A DNA stretch of 64,000 nucleotides from Sebastes aleutianus (taxonomy: Eukaryota > Chordata > Actinopteri > Perciformes > Sebastidae). The notes beneath the pieces are model-generated. The model was given only the letters and a program-made list of their open reading frames with translations, ran no database searches and was not told the origin of the DNA. Where the stretch lies: the NCBI GenBank assembly GCA_916700875.1, contig CAKAKS010000039.1, positions 11,449,044 through 11,513,043 on the forward strand, in the 5' to 3' direction. Position 1 is the stretch's first letter, and each line of letters starts with the position of its first letter. Made by a program: the position numbers and the translations under genes. Shown here piece by piece: positions 55,801-64,000 of this stretch.

Positions 55801-58800
55801 ATTGGGCATAGCACAGTACACAGTGAAATTTAGCTACTGCATTTAACCCATCCTAGTTTATTTGTGCAGAACAGTGAGCAGCTACTATACAGGGAACAGA
55901 TTTTGAGGTCAATGCCTTGCTCAAGGGCACCTCGGCAGTGCCCAGGAGATGAACTGGCATCTCTCCAGCTACCAATCCACACTCTGTACTTGGTCCGTGC
56001 GGGGACTCGAAAAAAATTCTGAAAAATGTCCCAAAAATTCCAAAGAAATGTCCAAAAAAGTCCGAAAATATCCGCAAAATGTCTGAAAAATGTCCAAAGA
56101 AAGGCAGAAGAAAAGTCCGAAAAATTTCTGAAGAATGTCTGATGCATTTTCAAATCTAAAAATGAAAACTGGACTTTTACATATTAATTGTGCGATACAA
56201 ATAGAAAGTTTGATTAAATTGTTTAATTTTAATATTGGCAGCCTTGGACTTCCGTACATTAAAATAGAGCTCTGTATGAATGATGTAAGAATAAGATATA
56301 AAGAGCATATCAACGCTGGTTTATGGTGAGAATATTTTTCCTTCTTAACACCTGTTATTTGTGTCTTTTATTGCACTTTGTCTCTCCATAAAAATATAAA
56401 TAAAAGTGTCTTGCGTTGACCTCCAGGTCGCTCAGCGTTATTAATCAACCTGAGGTGAGAAGTGAAAACAGGGAACGGAAGGGTAAAAATAAAGAGGGCT
56501 GAGCGTTGAGTGTTCCCATCGTATATCTGTCCGAAATGACAACAGAGCGCTGTGATGTCATCGCCCAGGTGCAGAGATTTGTGACCTCAGCACAAAAAGG
56601 GTCAGAGCTGCTCTTTAACCTTCAGCTGGTTTTAAACAATGAGAGTTTAACGGCTCATCAGCCGCTTCTGAGTGAGCCAAAAACACCAGAGGGGTTACAG
56701 GAAGAGTCTGATGTTTGGAGAAATACTCTTATTTCCGTTAATGATGTCAGGTCATTAAATATAAGTCACATTCAGGCAAAAAAACGCAAGTCGAAAATTC
56801 ACTCTTAACAGTTCTTTTTCATAACTAAATAATGGCTGCATTAATCTACATCATATACACTTCCTGCATCGACAAAGACCCACAAAACAAAACAAATCAA
56901 CACACCCTTCCCCCACATATGAAACAAACAACTCAACCTCCTCATATCTAGTTAATTTAAATGAAATATATATGAACATAAACATTTAAACGTCTTTGAA
57001 TACAATTCATCACTATCGAGAACACTCGTCTTTTATCCTTCACCAACTTTACATTCTGACCACTTTGCCTTCATCATGTCCCAGGTATCATATTCTCTCT
57101 GAACACACCTTAACGCTGCGTTTCAGTGTCTTTTAATGTGTGTCTTAGAGTGAGTTTTAGTGTGTGTGTGTGTGTGTGTGAGCTGACCTCCACAGCGTGG
57201 GCGTACTGCTCCAGTTTGTCGTCGATCTTGGGCAGCACGACGAGAGGCTGCGTCTTTTTAAAGCTGTTACTGATTCAAACAAAACAACACAAGATACAGA
57301 CAGTTAGAACAACAGATTCTGGATCAGATCGGTCACTGAAGTCCACCTGAAGTCACTTTAAAAGTTATAACAACTTAACACCAGAAAGGGAAACAGAACC
57401 TGGGATTTAATCTCACATGTTTGGATCGAGTCTCTGAGATTCAGTTTGCTGACAAACATTAATTTACCTGCTGTACCCGGCATTAGTGTCTGTCTTCACA
57501 TCGTTACAAATGAACCCTTTGATTGATTAAATGATATTTAAGTGAGAAGAGATGAGGAAGAAGCTCAGGGCACGGAGGCACCATCGGGTCAGCTGCGTCC
57601 TCTGAACACCGTCCCGTGGTCCTGGTGCTCTTATTCTTTAAATCAAAGCATCCACACAGAGGCGTCCCTCCTGCTGAGAGCTCCTCAGAGCCGATAACCT
57701 CCTGCTGCAGACTGCATGGAGCCTCCAGACCTCAACAACCACCAGAGAAAACACAGAAACCTGCATCTGGATGCAGTTAAGCAGAGCCATAAATCACGGC
57801 CCGAGGAAGGTGGAGAGGATATTCACCTTTTCTTCAGTGAACGGTTCAGCGACTCCGTCCTCTCTGTGATCTGAAAAAGAAGAAGAAGAAGTCTGAGGTC
57901 ATTTTTCTGAAGACTACAGGAAGTTTTTTCATGTCGCCGCCTTGTTTCAGAAGTACGGCCGCAGACTGCCGACAGCTCCGTCCAACACAAACAGAGTCGA
58001 GTCTGCTGGCATCCGTCAAACTGTACGAGTCATCGCAGCAGCTACAGGAGCAGAGCATGATGGGAAACAGAACAAGACGCTGTGTGTTTTTACTGTTTTA
58101 TCCGCTTGCTGTTGAAATAAATCATACTGTAGCATGTTAATTAATCCCATTGTTGCATTTAGTATTTCCGGTCTCTCTTTCTTTTCTCTTCTAATTTTGT
58201 CCTCTTTAAGTTTTTCTGTGACTTCATCTCAAAACTTCAGGATGTTAATCTGAACTAAAATCTAAAATATTTTCATGGTTAAGATCATTAACGTAAGTAA
58301 GAAAATATGTATTCTTGTGTACTTTTCACTTGTGGGCTCTAAACCCAGTGGTGGAAAGTAACTAAGTACCTTTACTCAAGTATACTGTACTCAAAACAAT
58401 TACTTTCCATTTAAATGGTACATTATACTTCTATTCCACTTTATTATTTTGCAGATTAAGATTTTATAGATGTTTTTCATTTCAATTAACGCACTTCCCA
58501 CCGTGCAGCCCAGTCGCACATTCACAAAATTTAATGTATTGATTCATGTACATAGACACATATAATTACATTTTTTAATCACTGATAAAAATTGAAGTTT
58601 AACGTCTGTTTCTCACATGGATGACTTGTGGGAAGTTCTTTAAACTAATGATACAATTCTGTCTGTAAACGTTTAGTTCAATGAGGAAAAAGAAAAATTA
58701 AAAGGTGCATAACACACATGCAGTTTCATGCACATGAATATTTCCATCAAATGTCCAAATACAGAAAACCTAAAGTCCACAGAAATGTTGCTTTAAATCT

Positions 58801-61800
58801 TATGTGCACAATAAAAAGCATCTTTCAGGACTGCAGGGACTCCAAACAAGATAAATTACTATCCTTAACTTAGATAATAAAATATAGTTGTTGAGGACTT
58901 TGGTGAATCTGTGTTCACCAGTAAAGTACAAAGTAGGAGTCAGGATGCAGCTGCAACACAGCCAGATGTGGGGAGGTCACAACATTTAAAATCTCAGTGA
59001 GTTCACAACATGCTGTTCAAACACACACACGTGCAACTTACAAGCTGAGTCTGAACCCGTCAGCTGTGGAGATAACACACAGGTCATTTCTGTCACTGGG
59101 TTTGTTTACTAAAGTGACATCATTCTACACGTCAGGTCAGTAATCTGGATTAGTTCATGTAAATTCACCCCAAAACACAGCAAAACCTATTTTTCCAGAG
59201 TATTTTCTATTTATTCAGATAATCTCTCTGATCTAAAGTTATCAGCTTCTTTCAAAATCTCAGAGAGCTTAGTCATGACATCACTTCCTGTCTGGCCTCG
59301 GTTCCACTACCTTCTGTAACTCAATACATTGCTCATTTAAGAAATGAAGCGTGTTCCTGGAGTTTACTTTCCATATGAAGTAGTAGAATAACAGTGTGTA
59401 GCTCCTCGGGTGATGTTTACCTTGTGAGTGGGAGTTTTGGGACTGAAGGGACTGAACATCTCGTCTCCGTCCACGCTGGACGAACTTAGGCTCTTCATCC
59501 TCTCGGCTGCCTCCGTCCTCCTCCTCTCGATGTCCTCCTTCATCCGTCTCCTCTCCTCCTGGGAGTCAGATCAACAGACACTGTTAAACTCTACATTTCT
59601 ACATTCAACGTCTGATTAGATGCAGTGCTTGAAGTTTCATTCACATGTTGGCGTCTGTTTTGGCCGCTATCAGCGATCTCTTGCGACTTATTTTATTTAT
59701 TAATTATTTCTTTAAGCATGTTAAACTGTGGTTTTATTGCTATATTATTATACTTGGGCTATGCATCTTCTGTAGTAGGCCTCTAATACTCCAATAATAT
59801 TCACACTGGAACATTATTGGGTTGAGCACTGGTTAGAAGTTAATAATAGATTTTTTGGCCACTAGAGGGCAGACTAACTCCACATCTTGCTAAAAAACGC
59901 ACGTTATCTTCTTAGGCTGCATCCACACTTATACGTTTTTGTTTTAAAATGCTTTTTTAAAACGAAAACGATCTCAGTCCAGACAAGCCTTTTAGGGCCG
60001 TTTCTGATTTAATCCCCGTCCATACGACCACGCCTGTACACTGGGCATGCGCGTGCCTCCACACAGTGAGGCATACAGCTTATTAAATAAACACTGGTAT
60101 CGGATCGGTACTCGGTATTGGCCGATACCCAAAGTCCATCGGTATCGGGACTGAAAAAGTTGGATCGGTGCTTCCCTAGTAAATATCTAATATTTTAAAT
60201 CTTTAATCACCTCCTCTTTGGCCATCCGTTGCTGCTCCTCCTCCTCCCTCCGACGCTCCTCTTCCACCCGGACTCGACGCCTCTCCTCCCTCTTCTTCTT
60301 CAACTCCTCCAGCTCCTGCTCGGCCTCCACCTGTCGGTGTCTCAGCTGCTCCAGCTCCTGGCTCCCCTTCTGCTGGAGGCTCAGCTGGATCTTCTCCAGA
60401 CGCTGCTCCGTCTCCAGGATGGCCTCCGCTTCCTCCGGCTCCATGGCTCGGCTGCAAACACCAGGGAGGTTTTTAAATATGAAAAACTGATTTTATTATT
60501 GACCTGAGCTGAGTCTGTCAGCCAGTGTACTATGTGCCAAAACTATGTGGACACCCCTGATAGTCAAAGTTGAGTCAAGAACTTCCTGTCTTTCTGATTT
60601 TCTATCCATATTCTCAGATAATTGGATATCTACCGCTGTACTGGCTGAAAAAAGTTAAACATTTGTCATTTTACCACTCCATCCATAAATAAATCATACT
60701 ACTCACCTGGTGGACCTTTTTGTCATGTTGTTCTTGTATGACATCACTTCCTCTTTGGTGGCGTCTCCATTGGCGTCGCTGTGTTTCGGCTCTTGGTGAA
60801 GGAACACCTTGGACGTGTAGGAGATTTTAACTTCTTTTCTTTTCTCCACCTGAACAACAGATCTTCTTTTCAACTTGCTTATAAAGAGTTGTGACTTTAT
60901 CTGGTCTTGGTCTGAATGATGTAATTCTTTACTTGGACTTGTCTCAAATAATCTGAAATAAAATTTCTCAATCTCAAATGACTTTAGTCTAATTTGTCCA
61001 GAATTATTTGAAAATTGACTTGGACATGTCTAGAATAACTTTGAGACTCGACAACAGACTTGTGTGGAATTACTTTAGACTTGATTTAGACTTGTCTCAA
61101 ATAACTTGACAGGAAACTTCACTCAGACTTGGTACGAATATCTTGAGACTCGACTCAAATGACTTGAGACTTGAATGATTTCAGGCATCATTTGGAGTTT
61201 TCTCAAATAACTTGAAATATGACTCAGTCTTGTCTCAAATTAGTTTTGAAACCTGAAGCTCTTGAGACGTGATTTGACCAATCACAAATAATTGGAGACT
61301 TGACTCAAACTCGTCTCTGACAACCTGAGACTTGACTATAACCTGCCTCGAATAATGTAAGACTTGATAACAGACTTGTGTCAGACTACTTTAGACTTGA
61401 CTTAGACCTGTCTCAAATGATACTGGTATACATGGACTTGTTTTGAACAACTTGAAATATGATTTAGTCTTGTCTTGAGTGCCTTGAGACTTGACTCGGA
61501 TTCACCCTGAGGGTGACTCAGACATGTCTTTGATTCTTGTCTTCAAAGGACTAAGTCTTAGTCCTTTGAAGACTTTAGACTTGACTTAGACATCTCAAAT
61601 TACTATACTTGGACTTGTGTTAAATAACTTGAAATTGACTTGGAACTGTTTTGAATTACTTGAGACTTGACTCAGACTTGTCTTTGACACGTTTCAAAGG
61701 ACTAATGACTTGTCTAATGAACATCGACTCTTGACTTGTTACGAATTTTGACTCGACCTGGACTTTTCTCAAATTACTTCAAACTTTAGTCCAACCTGTC

Positions 61801-62396
61801 TCGAATAATTTTAAACTTGGCTTGGACCTGTTTTGAATTACTTCAGACTTGTCTTAGACTCGTCTGAAATGACTTGGACTTGTATTAAATAACTTAAAAT
61901 ATGACCTAATCTTCTTTCGAATGATTTGAGACTTTGAGACTCAGACATGTCTAGAATATATTAAAGCTTTAAAACATCAGTTGTTCGATGAGGAACTCTT
62001 ACCTCTGTATTCGGCCTCTGAATCTCCTCCCTCCTCCTGGTCATCACCTCCTCTCTCTTCCTCTTGTCCTCCTCTTCCTCCTCCCTCCTCACCCTCTCAG
62101 CTCGAATCGCCTCCTCCTCACGCTCCTTCCTCCTCTCCATTGCCACCCCGGCGCTGTCTTCCTTTGCATGCTCCTGTCTCTGGAGTCGGCTGGAGGACAT
62201 GACCGAGGCCTGGGCGGTCTTCACGGGTACAGCTTTGTTTATCGAGTCCTCCTCTTCGTCCTCGTCCTCCTCGCCTCCCTGGCTGAGCTCCTGCAGGCGC
62301 TGCTGCCTCCGTCTCTCTCGGCGCTGCGTCCAGTCGCTGAAGCCTTCGTCCTCCTCCAGAGACAGCGAGCTGCTCGGCTTCAGGTCACCGTCGTAC
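51992..62396 (-). CDS. lsp1: Lymphocyte-specific protein 1 (caldesmon-like actin-binding protein), 5' end missing
   Basis: Minus-strand coding exons, phases all consistent: 62003-62396, 60707-60849, 60211-60451, 59421-59558, 57827-57870, 57188-57269, 55602-55739, 54580-54675, 53259-53345, 52176-52284 and 51992-52059, together 512 residues. In order: acidic EEDEGFSDWTQRRERRRQQR (compare DEDEGFGDWSQR of human LSP1), long Glu/Arg helices, a caldesmon-like ELEELKKKREERR helix, Ser-Pro sites (FSPFSPKTP), ITERTESLNRSLKK, KTQPLVVLPKIDDKLEQYAH, the LFEAGEAW segment, DAEGLKVGVANRITQW, DVRPGDVMQKKNMWE, and YKFVVTGHGKYEK near the end. LSP1 binds F-actin and links signalling to the cortical cytoskeleton in leukocytes and endothelium. 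The first exon starts with the third base of a codon, so at least one 5' exon lies upstream. I found none before 64000. Confidence 0.93.
52389..52428. repeat. (ATCT)n microsatellite in lsp1 intron
   Basis: Ten tetranucleotide repeats directly abutting an inverted-repeat element. Confidence 0.95.
52430..53165. mobile_element. Long-TIR element in lsp1 intron
   Basis: The left arm ('ttgatagttaattaaactta' from about 52443) and its reverse complement ('taagtttaattaactatcaa', to about 53145) are the core of arms of about 60 bp. The AT-rich interior contains several 'gttaatggttaataa' copies and two TA microsatellites (52519-52540, 52794-52824). No coding capacity. Confidence 0.85.
53440..53550. repeat. 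Dispersed fish repeat, 'agcttagcttagcat' type
   Basis: Contains 'gttagcttagcttagcataa' and 'agactggaggcaggaggaaa', a motif I associate with very common teleost intergenic repeats. It is interrupted by the palindromic element at 53551. Confidence 0.7.
53551..53926. mobile_element. Palindromic MITE, arms about 100 bp
   Basis: 'tgtatggaggactaaa' opens the element and its reverse complement 'tttagtcctccataca' closes it. The arms continue with 'ccattataataaa' and 'gcctcaat' in mirrored order almost to the centre. AT-rich, no coding capacity. Confidence 0.88.
55785..56010. repeat. Dispersed fish repeat in lsp1 intron
   Basis: Contains 'gctactgcatttaaccca', 'tgccttgctcaagggcac' and 'ggggactcg', phrases of a widespread teleost repeat. 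Adjacent 56012-56130 is a degenerate 'gtccgaaaaatgtcc' tandem run that keeps several frames open on the minus strand. Confidence 0.7.
56150..57187. other. lsp1 intron, no further exon seen
   Basis: A plus-strand frame (ATG at 56536 to stop 56808; MTTERCDVIAQVQRF...) has somewhat protein-like composition but matches nothing I recognise and lies antisense in the intron. Treated as chance. Confidence 0.4.
58345..58570. mobile_element. 'agtactt' repeat and hAT-like MITE end in lsp1 intron
   Basis: 58345-58485 carries 'ggtggaaagtaactaagtac'. 58505-58570 starts 'cagcccagtcgcacattcac' and carries 'attgattcatgtacatagac', the left end of the 43337 family. Confidence 0.8.
59925..60182. repeat. Two dispersed repeats just before an lsp1 exon
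   Basis: 59925-60000 ('ggctgcatccacacttatac') and 60090-60182 ('tggtatcggatcggtactcg', 'cgatacccaaagtccatcgg') are typical teleost repeats. The second ends about 29 bp past the donor side of the exon 60211-60451. Confidence 0.65.
60890..61965. repeat. Degenerate minisatellite filling an lsp1 intron
   Basis: About 1.08 kb of imperfect tandem units built from 'gacttgactcagacttgtct', 'caaataacttgagacttg' and variants. It occupies nearly the whole intron between exons 62003-62396 and 60707-60849. Confidence 0.92.
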
Positions 62397-64000
62397 CTGA
62401 GGACGAGACGGGAGAGGGGAGTCAGGACGTTAGCTGATGTGAAACAGCAGCAGGTGTTTCAAACTAACAAACCAGACTTAATGAACAACCCCGTATTAAA
62501 TCTTTAAATAACACATTCGGCAGAAGACAGTGCAATGTGCAATACCGAAACACGATGAAAAGACAACACAGAAGTAGGGATTGAACACTAAAAACAAATT
62601 ACATCAAACACCAGAGATAAACAGAAAAATGAAAACGCTGTCTTCAGCAGGTTACAGTTTGGTGTCATCAGCAAAGAAAGACACTGTGCTCATCATAAGG
62701 AGACAAAACCGATAAAATAACCATCCAAACACATAATCTTCTGATTGTTTCTTGTTTAAAAGTTTCCTTAAAAGAACTTTTAGTATTTTAATTACTTCAC
62801 TGAAACAAAATACATTCCTCTAAACAACGGGGGTTGCACCTCTGAGGTCCATGACAGTAACTAAATAAATGTGTCTATATTAGGGCTGCAAAGATAACAC
62901 GCAAATTCATTAAAGCAATCAATTATAATCCAGTAATATACTGTTTATTATTCTGAAATGGGACATTTTGCATAATGAGTACTTTTGTTACTTAAGTATA
63001 TTTTGAAGTAAAGTTTTGAACGCAGGACTTTTACTATATATCTGTGTACTCCTGTCTGGTGTCATCTTGAGTACATTCAGTACAACACTTTGGTCTACAA
63101 TAAAATATCTTCACAACTACCTGCCAGATTACTACGACATTTGATGTGAATATTCTTAGTCTCCAGAGGATAAACAGCTCCTCCAGCACCACCATCAAGA
63201 AACCATCTCTTGCTCCATCACATCACCATTCCCACCTGTATGTTCTCCCAGTGTTAAGAGGAGCAGATTAAACTGAGTAAAACATTTCTCCACTGATTAG
63301 CTCCTGTAATCACAGAGCCATTAGCAGCAGAGAGCAGCTGACCGATGAACCTCCAACGCAGCTGAAACAACAACCAGTAAAAACAGGAAATGGACTTCTG
63401 GTCAGAAGAGCATTAAAGTAATATTTGTGTGGGATTCTCTCTGACGTTTGTTTGTCATAACTGCAGTTTATGGTAACACTTTGTTTTACAGGTCTGCAAA
63501 TTTCATGGTAATTAGGTGATAATTAGCAAGTAACATATTTGAAATTTCTTTGGACTGACTGCCCAATTACCCCAATATTTACCTCAATTTATCGAAAATT
63601 ACTTTATTCTAAATATGATTTAAACATTATATGCTAAAATAGCATATAGTGGTTTACTGTCGGTAGGAAACAAGAAACAAATCCTACAAACTGCAACCTG
63701 CAGCTCCTCTGTGACGGCTCAGTACTGAACTCAGGATGTTTGGAGAAATCATCCATCAACACTGCAGCTCTGCAGGGAAATCACTGCAGTATAATGTAAA
63801 ATCCCAGTTATTTCATGTTTTATTCAAGTGTTAAATATGAATTAAGTTTTGATTCAGAGAACTTATGGTTGAACACATTCTCTCCCCGCTGAGTAAAAGT
63901 AATGAAAGTGTGTTTTGTGTTCCCGGGAGCTGGCAGAAAGGAATTCACTCAGCATTCCCAAGATGATTAAGACGCCTGGCCGGCCGGCGGAGCCCCCGCT
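62397..64000. other. lsp1 5' intron or upstream region
   Basis: No exon with the required phase is visible on the minus strand. 62935-63050 is another 'agtactt' repeat fragment. The last 50 bases are GC-rich, perhaps approaching a regulatory region or exon beyond the window. Confidence 0.5.

Noticed and set aside
56536..56808. Plus-strand frame MTTERCDVIAQ... in an lsp1 intron
   Set aside because: Mildly protein-like but unrecognised, single exon, antisense. There is no support beyond open length.
60218..60507. Plus-strand Ser/Leu-rich frames
   Set aside because: Antisense of a Glu/Arg-rich lsp1 exon. The same applies at 61981-62507.

Overview
The window is vertebrate nuclear DNA from a ray-finned fish, most likely a percomorph teleost. 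The genes are split by GT-AG introns, the intergenic DNA is AT-rich with (TG)n and (ATCT)n microsatellites, and there are many short inverted-repeat (MITE-like) elements of kinds common in teleost genomes. A second MyoD-type gene sits beside a fast-muscle troponin T gene. Nothing prokaryotic was seen, and no CRISPR array, tRNA or rRNA.

Four protein-coding genes are supported. (1) 9844-13299, plus strand: a three-exon MyoD-family bHLH factor, best read as myod2. It is complete from TATA box to polyA signal. (2) 19082-34438, minus strand: fast skeletal troponin T (tnnt3), with fourteen coding exons in any one transcript plus one alternative exon. It has tiny N-terminal exons, a large Glu-Pro repeat exon and a pair of 41-nt mutually exclusive exons. 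A probable untranslated first exon and promoter lie near 36.2 kb. (3) 46413-49451, plus strand: a single long coding exon for a 1012-residue, Pro/Thr/Lys-rich, low-complexity protein, assigned to prr33 by position and composition. (4) 51992-62396, minus strand: eleven exons of lsp1, a caldesmon-like F-actin-binding protein. Its 5' end lies beyond the window or was not found.

The order lsp1 - prr33 - tnnt3, with prr33 on the strand opposite to the other two, is the arrangement of LSP1-PRR33-TNNT3 on human 11p15.5 as I know it. Here myod2 lies next to the 3' end of tnnt3, so a myogenic transcription factor and a contractile gene of its target class are neighbours, transcribed towards each other.

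Layout: 1-9.5 kb is gene-poor, with microsatellites, a minisatellite, several TIR elements, tandem repeats and perhaps the last exon of an unseen upstream gene at 2.34 kb. 9.5-14.8 kb is myod2. 14.8-18.8 kb is intergenic, with a duplicated block and a full hAT-like MITE. 18.8-36.3 kb is tnnt3. 36.3-46.4 kb is repeat-rich intergenic DNA with a possible prr33 first exon near 40.5 kb. 46.4-49.8 kb is prr33. 49.8-51.2 kb is two adjacent TIR elements. 52.0 kb to the end is lsp1 with element-rich introns. Splice sites were placed by eye and by reading-frame continuity. Every exon junction given for the three multi-exon genes is phase-consistent.
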